Of a stretch of 47,922 nt of DNA, positions 41,807 to 47,922 are shown in pieces. Position numbers and translations under genes: made by a program. The stretch is from Desulfotomaculum copahuensis. Its GTDB lineage: Bacteria; Bacillota; Desulfotomaculia; Desulfotomaculales; Desulfovirgulaceae. The DNA lies in NCBI RefSeq assembly GCF_001655685.1, contig NZ_LYVF01000198.1, positions 1 through 47,922 on the forward strand, given 5' to 3'. The notes under the pieces were generated by a model. The model ran no database searches, was not told the DNA's origin, and saw only the letters and a list, made by a program, of their open reading frames with translations. Each line of letters begins with the position of its first letter. Position 1 is the first letter of the stretch.

Positions 41807-42751
41807 TCAATTCTTGCCCTCCCGCTGCAGGTAGTGAACAATCCCAAGCGCATTTAACTTCAGCTCAGCGGCCAAACCCCGGAACAGGGGATGTTCCCGG
41901 TCAATGCCGTGAAGCAGCAGTTCGGGCAAAAACAGCTCGGACAAACTTTCCTCCAAATTGCGCACCGAGCCGCCGGAAGCAAGCACACGCCGGCCGATGA
42001 TCGTTTGCGCCGTCACCAGATCCCGGTTGCGGGCCAGAATCGCCGGCACGTTGCCGGCCCGGCCGAAATGGGCGAAGAAGATGTAGCGGGCGTTTAAACG
42101 GCTGGCCCGGTCAAAGGTTGCTTCCGCCGCCAGGGGATCGAATTCCGACGGCGTGGTGGACGGCAGGACAAAATCATAACCGGTGGCCCGGCTCAAGTCC
42201 GGCAGGCGCAATCCCAGGGCGTCACCGGCAAAAATGCCGCCGCTGAACGGATCATGAACGATCATGTGATGGCGGGCGTGACCGGGCGTGTGATAAAAGG
42301 TGAAAACCCGCCCGCCGCCCAGATCCAGGGTTTCCCCGTCGGACAACGCATAAAGGCGATCGGCGGGCACCGGCCGCACCTCACCGAGCAGGGCATCGAA
42401 ACGTTCGCCGTAAACTGCCCTGGCCCCGGACACCAGGCGGACGGGGTCGGCCAGATGACGCAAGCCCCGGGGGTGGACGAGCACTTTGGCCCGCGGCAGG
42501 TGTTCGGTCAGCACCCCGGCGCCGCCGGCATGATCCAGGTGAATGTGCGTTAAAATAATGTAATCCACCTGTTCCGGGGCCAGCCCCAACTCCGGCAGTG
42601 CCTTTAATATATGACTGGTACCGGGCGCCGGTCCGGTTTCCACCAGCGCTGTCTTTTCACCCCGGACCAGATATAAAGCCATGCGTTCCGGCAAGCCCTG
42701 GTAATAAACATCAATTTGCTGGATCCCCGCTCCCAGATCAACAACGGACAT
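41807..42751 (-). CDS. MBL-fold metallo-hydrolase
   Basis: A 314-residue metallo-beta-lactamase-fold hydrolase. HIHLDHAGG is the H-x-H-x-D-H metal motif; HTPGHARHHM and GIFAGDALG give the further histidine and aspartate ligands, so a dinuclear zinc or iron site is intact. The last ~90 residues form a helical domain seen in glyoxalase II-like and lactonase-like members. The substrate is unknown. The ATG at 42751 follows AGGGGGA; the frame is open upstream but without a site. It lies in the same direction as the liv operon, 376 bases ahead of it. Confidence 0.88.
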   Translation of the reverse strand: MSVVDLGAGIQQIDVYYQGLPERMALYLVRGEKTALVETGPAPGTSHILKALPELGLAPEQVDYIILTHIHLDHAGGAGVLTEHLPRAKVLVHPRGLRHLADPVRLVSGARAVYGERFDALLGEVRPVPADRLYALSDGETLDLGGGRVFTFYHTPGHARHHMIVHDPFSGGIFAGDALGLRLPDLSRATGYDFVLPSTTPSEFDPLAAEATFDRASRLNARYIFFAHFGRAGNVPAILARNRDLVTAQTIIGRRVLASGGSVRNLEESLSELFLPELLLHGIDREHPLFRGLAAELKLNALGIVHYLQREGKN

Positions 42752-42931
42752 AATTTTCCCCCTATCTGCATCCGGTGATTGAAAGGAATAAATGGCCTTT
42801 CTGTTTTGTTCGACCGGCAACATTAACTTTCCTGCTCTTTCTTTTCACGGACCGTTCCGGCACCGCACCGCACCATACCGGCGACCGGACGCCGGCGCCG
42901 GGAGAAAGGCGCTTTGTTTGCAAAAGAAAGA

Positions 42932-43654
42932 CTACAGGATTTTACTCAGGAACAAACGGGTCCTTTCCTCCCGCGGGTTGTTGAACAACTGGCCGGGTGC
43001 CCCCTCTTCCAGGATGCAGCCCTCGTCCATAAACAGCACCCGGTCGCCCACTTCCCGCGCAAAGCCCATCTCATGAGTGACCACGGCCATGGTCATGCCT
43101 TCCCGGGCCAGATCCTTCATCACCGCCAGCACTTCCCCCACCATCTCCGGATCCAGCGCCGAGGTTGGTTCGTCAAACAACATTACAATCGGATTCATGG
43201 CCAGTGCCCGGGCGATGGCCACCCGTTGCTGCTGCCCGCCGGAAAGCTGGTCGGGATAGGAGTACGCCTTTTCCTTCAAACCGACCTTCTCCAGGAGGGC
43301 CTGCGCCCGCTGCTCCGCTTCCACCTTGCTCATTTTGAGCACCTGGCGCGGACCAATGGTGATATTCTCCATAACCGACAGGTGTTGAAAAAGGTTGAAG
43401 CGCTGAAAAACCATGCCCACTTCCTTGCGCACCAAGCTCAGGTTGGTTTTGCTGTGAGTGATTTCAACCCCGTTAATCACAATCCGGCCCTCCGTAACAA
43501 CTTCCAACCCGTTGAGACAGCGCAAAAAGGTGCTTTTCCCCGAGCCGGACGGGCCGATGATTACCACCACTTCCCGGGGGGCTATCTCCAGCGAGATATC
43601 TTTCAAGACTTGATGGCGGCCAAAATGTTTGGATATGTTTTTAACGCTGATCAA
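42932..43654 (-). CDS. glnQ: Polar amino acid ABC transporter ATPase (second system)
   Basis: A 240-residue GlnQ-type ATPase. Walker [10 protein letters not shown], signature [16 protein letters not shown], Walker [16 protein letters not shown]-loop VTHEMGFA. It starts with TTG (GAAGG seven bases upstream), inside the last codons of the permease gene (14-base overlap). It is close in sequence to the ATPase at 21254, suggesting the two operons are paralogous. Confidence 0.92.
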   Translation of the reverse strand: MISVKNISKHFGRHQVLKDISLEIAPREVVVIIGPSGSGKSTFLRCLNGLEVVTEGRIVINGVEITHSKTNLSLVRKEVGMVFQRFNLFQHLSVMENITIGPRQVLKMSKVEAEQRAQALLEKVGLKEKAYSYPDQLSGGQQQRVAIARALAMNPIVMLFDEPTSALDPEMVGEVLAVMKDLAREGMTMAVVTHEMGFAREVGDRVLFMDEGCILEEGAPGQLFNNPREERTRLFLSKIL

Positions 43655-44315
43655 TCTGAAACCTTCTTTCCATATAGCTCGAAAGGGCGGTCAGGCTGAG
43701 AATGACGGCCAGATAAATCACGGCCACCGCCGTCCAAATCTGCAGGGAAGCGAAGGTGGTGGATATAACAATCTGTCCCTGCCGGGTCAATTCGCTCAAA
43801 GAAATGGCCGACAACAAAGAGGTGTCCTTGATCGTTTGAATAAACTGGTTGACCAGGGGGGGAATCATGCGTTTGAAGGCCTGGGGCAAAACAATAAAAC
43901 GCATGGTTTGAAAACCGTTCATGCCGATGCTGAGCGCGGCTTCGGTCTGGCCCCGGTCGACGGATAAAATGCCGGCCCGGACGATTTCCGTGATGTAGGC
44001 ACCTTCGTTCAAGGCCAGGGCAATGGCGCCGGCCACCGGTGCAAAATAGGGATCGAACCATTTGTGCATGGGCAAAACCATGGGCAGGGCAAAATAAATA
44101 TAAAAGATTTCCACCAAAAGGGGCAGTCCGCGGAATATATGCACATAAACCTCGCCAATTTTCCGCAGAACACTGAACGGGGACAATTTGAACAGGGCAA
44201 AAATCAGCCCCAGTATGGTGGCCATAATAATGGCGGCAATGGAAAACAAAATGGTCAACCTGGCCCCGTATAACAACTGGGGCATGGCCGCCGACACAAT
44301 AGCATAAAAGCTCAT
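43641..44315 (-). CDS. glnP: Polar amino acid ABC transporter permease (second system)
   Basis: A 224-residue permease with five predicted membrane segments. [19 protein letters not shown] and the EAA loop [30 protein letters not shown] are family hallmarks. GAGGCGA precedes the ATG. It is separated from the binding-protein gene by 72 bases that contain a strong hairpin. Confidence 0.92.
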   Translation of the reverse strand: MSFYAIVSAAMPQLLYGARLTILFSIAAIIMATILGLIFALFKLSPFSVLRKIGEVYVHIFRGLPLLVEIFYIYFALPMVLPMHKWFDPYFAPVAGAIALALNEGAYITEIVRAGILSVDRGQTEAALSIGMNGFQTMRFIVLPQAFKRMIPPLVNQFIQTIKDTSLLSAISLSELTRQGQIVISTTFASLQIWTAVAVIYLAVILSLTALSSYMERRFQIDQR

Positions 44316-44355
44316 CTTTTCGCCTCATTTCCCGCGTGCCGTTGCTATCCTCAAA

Positions 44356-44379
44356 CGAGCGCAGCCGTGGCTGCGCTCG
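44356..44379 (-). other. Intra-operon hairpin between binding protein and permease genes
   Basis: CGAGCGCAGCC and GGCTGCGCTCG form an 11-bp perfect stem with a minimal loop, nine bases behind the binding-protein stop. No T-run follows (TTTGAGG). Such hairpins commonly protect the 3-prime end of the binding-protein mRNA, giving it higher expression than the membrane parts. Confidence 0.6.
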
Positions 44380-44387
44380 AAAGAAAG

Positions 44388-45188
44388 TTATTTTTTAATT
44401 AACCCGCTTTCGTCCGATTTAAAATATTTTGTGTACAGTTGCTTGTACTCGCCGCTGGCGATCAGCTTGTCCAGGCCATCATTGATCTTTTTGAGCAACT
44501 CCGGATCCTTTTTGCTTACCGCAATGCCGTAATCCTCGCCGGTGAGCAGGCCGCCCACCACTTTCACGTTGTTATGCCCGGTGTTGATGTAATTCTGGTT
44601 GACCGGATTGTCAAAGATGACCGCCTGCGCACCGCCGTTTTGCAGTTCGTTGTAGGCGTCATCAATGTTGTTGAACCGCTTCACCTTCACGCTCTTATCC
44701 TTGGACATCATCAAATCGGCGGTCGTGCCCAGTTTGACGGCCACGGTCTTGCCTTTCAAATCCGCCAGGCCTTTAATGGTGCTGTCCTTCTTGACCAGGA
44801 TGGACAGGCCGGAATGATAGTAAGGCTTGGAAAAATTGACCATTTCCGCCCGCTTGGGGGTGATGGTAATCCCGGCCACCGCCACATCAATGGTGCCGGT
44901 CTGCAGGGCGGGTATCAAACCCTGAAAATCCATGGTCTGCATGTTCACCTTGAGATTTTCCTTGGCTGCAATGGCATTGATCAGCTCGATGTCAAATCCC
45001 GTCACTTTGCCGTTCTCTTCCATCTCAAAGGGAGGGAAAGTGGTGTCGGCAGCCACTTTAATTTCTTGTGCCGTGCCGGCTCCGCCGCCGGCGGTGTTGC
45101 CGGCCGTCTTGCCGCCGCCGGAGTTGCCGCAGCCGGCAACCATCAAACCAAATACCAGAGCCACGATCAGAACGGGCCATTTACGCAA
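44388..45188 (-). CDS. glnH: Polar amino acid-binding lipoprotein (second system)
   Basis: A 266-residue SBP family 3 lipoprotein with lipobox MVAGC (Cys20). A Gly/Ala-rich linker follows, then TFPPFEMEENGKVTGFDIELINAIAAKE, the family signature. GTIDVAVAGITITPKRAEMVNFSKPYY is typical for glutamine/general polar amino acid binders. TTG start with AAGGAGG nine bases upstream. The glutamine label follows the closest familiar family; ligand not proven. Confidence 0.9.
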   Translation of the reverse strand: MRKWPVLIVALVFGLMVAGCGNSGGGKTAGNTAGGGAGTAQEIKVAADTTFPPFEMEENGKVTGFDIELINAIAAKENLKVNMQTMDFQGLIPALQTGTIDVAVAGITITPKRAEMVNFSKPYYHSGLSILVKKDSTIKGLADLKGKTVAVKLGTTADLMMSKDKSVKVKRFNNIDDAYNELQNGGAQAVIFDNPVNQNYINTGHNNVKVVGGLLTGEDYGIAVSKKDPELLKKINDGLDKLIASGEYKQLYTKYFKSDESGLIKK

Positions 45189-45206
45189 AACTGTCTACCT
45201 CCTTCA

Positions 45207-45235
45207 ATTATCTAAAGATTAAAGGCGCCTGTCAA
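45207..45235 (-). promoter_or_regulatory. Sigma-A promoter of the second amino acid ABC operon
   Basis: On the minus strand a perfect TTGACA, 17 bases and GATAAT (five of six), ending 18 bases before the start codon, so the leader would be very short and begin at the ribosome binding site. Confidence 0.7.
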
Positions 45236-45338
45236 CTCTTACGCACCACCTCCCGTATTCCCGTTTCGCAGGCTACCGTCGCCGGGACGGCGCTTGATAA
45301 AACATTAACCGGGACCTCAAGACATTTCGACGCCCACA

Positions 45339-45370
45339 CAAAAAATCCTGCCCGGGGAAAAACCGGGATT
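45339..45370 (-). terminator. Terminator of the CitE-like gene
   Basis: On the minus strand AATCC-CGG...CCG-GGATT arms with a T-rich apical loop, followed by TTTTTTGTG, 11 bases after the stop. Confidence 0.6.
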
Positions 45371-45380
45371 GGGATGCTGA

Positions 45381-46310
45381 TTATTCTTCCCCCCCGCCGC
45401 CGGCCAGGGAAATAATCCGCCGGGCCCGCCGCACAATGGGCAGTTCCACCATCCGTCCGTCCACCTGGATCACCCCGCGGCCCTGCTCCCGGGCGGCGTC
45501 AAATGCCGCTACTATCCTCCCGGCCCGGGCCAGTTCCTCCGCGGAAGGAGAAAATACTTCATTTACCGGCGCCACCTGGGCCGGATGAATGACCATTTTA
45601 CCCTGAAATCCCAGCCTCCTGGCCCGCTGCGCGTCCTCCACCAAAGCCGGAACGTCCCGGAAATCCGGATTGACCGTGTCCAGAGGCGGCAGGATGCCGG
45701 CCGCCGCCGAAGCGGCCGCCAGTTTGCTGCGGGCGAAATACAGCTCTTCCCCCGTACGGGAATAATCCACGCCGGTATCCATGGTATAGTCGTTGCCGCC
45801 AAAGGCCAGACAGGCCACCCGCGGACAGGCGGCGGCAATTTCCCCGGCCCGCAGGATGCCCGCGGCGCTTTCCACGAACGGGATCAGCTTCAGTGCGCCG
45901 TTCGGGCGGCCGGCCTCCGCTTCAAACAATGCTGCCAGCCAGTCCACCCGGCGCACCTCCTCAGCTGATTCGGCCTTGGCCAGCATCAGGCCGCGCACCG
46001 GCAATCCCGCCACCGCCCGCATGTCGGCCAGAATATAAGGCGTGCCGGCCGCATTGATCCGGACAAAGACCGGCAGGGGCGGCGGATTTTGCAACAACTC
46101 CCGCACCGTTTCCCTCGCCGCGGCCTTGCGCTCCGGCGCCACTGCATCCTCCAGATCCAGGATCACCGCATCCGCCCCGGCATTAAAGGCTTTGTTGCAC
46201 TTGTGTATATCGTCCCCGGGCACAAAGAGCATGGTCCGGTAAAACCGCCCGCCTCCGGATTGATTCTCCCGGCCCGCCCGCTGCTCCGGCACAATGTACT
46301 GTTCAGACAT
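45381..46310 (-). CDS. CitE/HpcH-family CoA ester lyase
   Basis: A 309-residue TIM-barrel enzyme of the citrate lyase beta/malyl-CoA lyase family. RTMLFVPGDD starts the barrel; DAVILDLEDAV carries the metal/CoA-binding acidic residues, FVRINA the conserved arginine, LIPFVESAAGI the catalytic-site glutamate, and GGNDYTMD the metal aspartate. KMVIHPAQV is the conserved late strand. No CitF, CitD or CitC genes are near, so a stand-alone malyl-, citramalyl- or methylmalyl-CoA lyase is more likely than citrate lyase. GGGGGTG precedes the ATG. Confidence 0.87.
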   Translation of the reverse strand: MSEQYIVPEQRAGRENQSGGGRFYRTMLFVPGDDIHKCNKAFNAGADAVILDLEDAVAPERKAAARETVRELLQNPPPLPVFVRINAAGTPYILADMRAVAGLPVRGLMLAKAESAEEVRRVDWLAALFEAEAGRPNGALKLIPFVESAAGILRAGEIAAACPRVACLAFGGNDYTMDTGVDYSRTGEELYFARSKLAAASAAAGILPPLDTVNPDFRDVPALVEDAQRARRLGFQGKMVIHPAQVAPVNEVFSPSAEELARAGRIVAAFDAAREQGRGVIQVDGRMVELPIVRRARRIISLAGGGGEE

Positions 46311-46532
46311 AATACACCCCCGGTTATTCTTCCCGCTTCAGTTTCCGCTTTGCCGCCCGGCCGGGCGCGAAGCCGGCCCGCACCGGTCCGGACGGATCAA
46401 TAAAGTTTATTCTCCCCCGGAACAAACCTGTCCTGCCGTCGCCGGCCGCGGCAAACAAAAAATTTCCTTCGTCTTGACTGCATAAGCCGGCCTTTTTCCC
46501 GGTGAAACTACCTGTTCAGGAGCGTGTTGTCC

Positions 46533-47237
46533 ATGTTTGCCGTTATTTATCGTACCGTCTTGATTTACCTGATTGTATTAATCGTCGTGCGCCTGATGGG
46601 CAAGCGGGAAATCGGCCAGCTGTCCCCTTTTGATTTTGTGGTGGCCATCATCATTGCCGAACTGGCCGCCATCCCGATGGAGTCCACCGCCATGCCGATC
46701 TGGGAAGGCGTCATTCCCCTGCTCACCCTGGCCGTGCTGGAGGTGCTGCTCAGCTACGCCGCCCTTTACAGCCCCTGCCTGCGGCGGATACTGGACGGCC
46801 AGCCCCAGGTGGTGATCCGCAACGGTCACATTATCAAGCGTGAACTGCGCCACGCCCGCTACAATTTAAATGATCTGCTCGCCCAGCTGCGGGAAAAGGG
46901 CGTGGTGAACATCGGCGACGTGGAATTCGGCGTACTGGAAACTTCCGGCCGGCTGAGCATTATTCCGAAATCACAAAAAAGGCCGGTCACCCCGGAAGAT
47001 CTCGGGCTGTCCACCGGCTATGAAGGACTGCCCACCGTGCTGGTGATGGACGGACAGGTGCTCAAGGACAACCTGCGCCTGGCCGGCCTGGACGAAAAAT
47101 GGCTGCGGGAACGCCTGGCGGAATCCGGACTGGATACCGGATCCGTCTTCCTGGCCGTACTGGGCACCGACGGACGCCTGTTTATCAATGAGGCCGCACG
47201 GCCGGAGGAGGCGGCCGGCCGCCGCAATCCGGTGTAA
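46533..47237 (+). CDS. YetF-like DUF421 membrane protein
   Basis: A 234-residue protein of the DUF421/YetF family found in spore-formers. Three membrane segments at the N-terminus (VIYRTVLIYLIVLIVVRLMGKREIGQLSPFDFV contains the family signature in its second half) precede a cytoplasmic domain with GVVNIGDVEFGVLETSGRLSI, the conserved E-x-x-G-x-L-S/I-x-x-x. Function is uncertain; relatives have been linked to spore and envelope properties. The ATG at 46533 has AGGAG ten bases upstream; TTG 46527 is possible. It is divergent from the lyase gene. Confidence 0.88.
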   Translation: MFAVIYRTVLIYLIVLIVVRLMGKREIGQLSPFDFVVAIIIAELAAIPMESTAMPIWEGVIPLLTLAVLEVLLSYAALYSPCLRRILDGQPQVVIRNGHIIKRELRHARYNLNDLLAQLREKGVVNIGDVEFGVLETSGRLSIIPKSQKRPVTPEDLGLSTGYEGLPTVLVMDGQVLKDNLRLAGLDEKWLRERLAESGLDTGSVFLAVLGTDGRLFINEAARPEEAAGRRNPV

Positions 47238-47252
47238 AAGGGCGCGCAAAAC

Positions 47253-47281
47253 GGCGCCGCGCAAAGAACTCGCGCGGCGCC
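47253..47281 (-). terminator. GC-rich hairpin between YetF and mini-protein genes
   Basis: GGCGCCGCGC and GCGCGGCGCC form a perfect 10-bp stem with a nine-base loop, then GTTTTG on the minus strand. It can end transcription of the mini-protein genes and perhaps of the YetF gene from the other side. Confidence 0.6.
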
Positions 47282-47297
47282 GCCCGGCCTGTGTTAT

Positions 47298-47384
47298 TTA
47301 GTTCCAGAAACCCATGCCGAAGACGAGCAGGATAAGCACCAGGAAAAGAATGAACGGACCATCAAAGAAACCGTCAGCTTGCAT
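47298..47384 (-). CDS. 28-residue YjcZ-like mini-protein
   Basis: A frame starting MQADGFFDGPFILFLVLI and ending MGFWN encodes a single hydrophobic helix with a short polar start. AAGGAGGAA lies in front of the ATG. Proteins of this size and pattern (G-F-x-x-P/G-F-x-L-x-L-V-L-I-L-L) are the YjcZ-type sporulation mini-proteins of Firmicutes. It lies 36 bases behind a second such gene. Confidence 0.7.
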   Translation of the reverse strand: MQADGFFDGPFILFLVLILLVFGMGFWN

Positions 47385-47420
47385 GATTATTCCTCCTTCT
47401 AATTATTGTAATGCCGTGCT

Positions 47421-47585
47421 TTACTTGGCCGCGTTGAATCCGCAGGGCATCATGAAGAAGAAAAGAATCAGGATGATGAAGATGAAGAAAAACCCGCCGT
47501 CAAATGCAAATCCACCCTGCACTTTCTTTCCCCCTTCGGTTTGCACATCATCCCTTGTTTTCCGGACGCCATCCTGCTGAGGCAT
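47421..47585 (-). CDS. 54-residue YjcZ-like protein with polar N-terminus
   Basis: The frame MPQQDGVRKTRDDVQTEGG... has about 25 charged residues and then GGFAFDGGFFFIFIILILFF, a very Phe/Ile-rich membrane segment ending in MMPCGFNAAK. GAGGGGGG precedes the ATG. The hydrophobic end resembles the mini-protein behind it, so the pair may be a duplication, with this copy carrying an added hydrophilic arm. Probably sporulation-related, by inference. Confidence 0.65.
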   Translation of the reverse strand: MPQQDGVRKTRDDVQTEGGKKVQGGFAFDGGFFFIFIILILFFFMMPCGFNAAK

Positions 47586-47624
47586 TTTAACCCCCCTCAC
47601 TTTTTATTTTGCTTGCTTTTTTAT

Positions 47625-47653
47625 CATATTCGGATTGTAAAAAATGGTTACAA
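47625..47653 (-). promoter_or_regulatory. Leftward promoter-like motif pair
   Basis: On the minus strand TTGTAACC, 13 bases and CGAATATG, ending 39 bases before the start of the 54-residue protein gene. It mirrors the motif pair at 47738-47767. Confidence 0.5.
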
Positions 47654-47737
47654 GAGCGCCGGTTGTTTCAAGGCGCAAAAACACGGCCCGGCCGCCGGAT
47701 GATGCGGCACGGGCCATAATACGGCATTGAGTGCGTT

Positions 47738-47767
47738 TTGTAACCATTTTATGGCACATCGAATATG
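47738..47767 (+). promoter_or_regulatory. Rightward promoter-like motif pair
   Basis: TTGTAACC, 14 bases and CGAATATG, ending 38 bases before the start of the truncated gene at 47806. The boxes do not match sigma-A; they resemble an alternative-sigma promoter (ECF- or sporulation-type), which I cannot assign. Confidence 0.5.
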
Positions 47768-47805
47768 TTTTAATGAGTGATGTCAAAAAAACAAGGTGGT
47801 CAAAA

Positions 47806-47922
47806 ATGCGTAGAAAACCATTTGCCAAAGCGGACGCCGGCCGGAAAACGAACGGCCTTCCCGTACCAGCGGAAGGGACGGACAAAAATCAAGAGCGGCA
47901 GTCCGTGGGGTGGACCCATTTG
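47806..47922 (+). CDS. Truncated gene at window end, unknown
   Basis: An ATG with AAGGTGG seven bases upstream opens a frame that stays open for all 39 codons to the edge (MRRKPFAKADAGRKTNGLPV...). The visible part is polar, basic and probably disordered; it fits the cytoplasmic N-terminus of a larger protein. No family can be named. Confidence 0.55.
   Translation, partial: MRRKPFAKADAGRKTNGLPVPAEGTDKNQERQSVGWTHL

Noticed and set aside
45236-45330. Riboswitch-like GC-rich stretch upstream of the second amino acid ABC operon
   Set aside because: The sigma-A promoter at 45235-45207 lies downstream of it, so it would not be in the operon leader; no known class matched.
47641-47750. MITE with 13-bp terminal inverted repeats
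   Set aside because: No target-site duplication, and the arms extend outward to further boxes placed at equal distance from two start codons, which fits divergent promoters better.
47604-47885. Leftward 93-codon frame across the divergent promoter region
   Set aside because: It runs through the mirrored promoter motifs and hairpins and overlaps two well-supported starts.

Overview
The window looks like a chromosomal segment of a spore-forming, moderately GC-rich Firmicute, most likely a clostridial Peptococcaceae-type organism (Desulfotomaculum/Pelotomaculum-like). That placement is inference. It rests on strong GGAGG-type ribosome binding sites, frequent GTG/TTG starts, a PdaA-type cortex deacetylase, YjcZ-like mini-proteins, two sigma-54 activators, a YtrA-type GntR/ABC operon, and the ablA/ablB pair. 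No phage, IS element or CRISPR array was found.

Layout. 1-900: five leftward tRNA genes (Thr-TGT, Tyr, fMet, Thr-GGT, Met) ending in a terminator, with the start codon of another leftward gene at the very edge. 1.3-8.4 kb: PdaA-like deacetylase, APC amino acid permease, an MFS exporter, an EamA transporter and a 14-TM MFS exporter. 8.8-14.1 kb: ATP-type PEP carboxykinase, a [4Fe-4S] ferredoxin, a small membrane protein, a DUF763 protein, an unrecognised helical protein and a CDF cation exporter. 14.2-18.4 kb: a leftward GntR (YtrA-type) operon with two ABC-2 export modules and an extra 50-residue membrane protein; its promoter overlaps a perfect inverted repeat. 18.6-21.1 kb: an EamA transporter facing an AT-rich glutamate decarboxylase gene. 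21.2-25.9 kb: a polar amino acid ABC transporter downstream of kamA/ablB (N-epsilon-acetyl-beta-lysine synthesis); the two units share a promoter-box sequence. 26.1-27.8 kb: a uridine-kinase-like protein with two tandem terminators.

28.0-35.1 kb is the most interesting block. A near-consensus sigma-54 promoter precedes five overlapping or closely packed genes: [2Fe-2S] protein, FAD/NAD oxidoreductase, [4Fe-4S] protein, BFD-type [2Fe-2S] protein and a sarcosine/proline-oxidase-like flavoprotein. Then come 1-pyrroline-5-carboxylate dehydrogenase and a sigma-54 activator with a four-cysteine N-terminal motif. Together they predict a multi-subunit, dye-linked-type proline dehydrogenase that oxidises proline to glutamate. 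35.3-41.8 kb: a complete branched-chain-type ABC transporter (livKHMGF order) with a second sigma-54/PAS activator as last gene, and a long structured leader that may yield a separate ~115-nt RNA. 41.8-46.3 kb: an MBL-fold hydrolase, a second polar amino acid ABC transporter and a CitE-like lyase. 46.5-47.9 kb: a YetF/DUF421 membrane protein, two YjcZ-like mini-proteins and a truncated gene, the last two units fired by a mirror-image pair of promoter-like motifs.

Taken together, the second half of the window is rich in amino acid uptake and oxidation (proline, glutamate, lysine, branched-chain) with dedicated regulators, which fits an organism that can live on amino acids.
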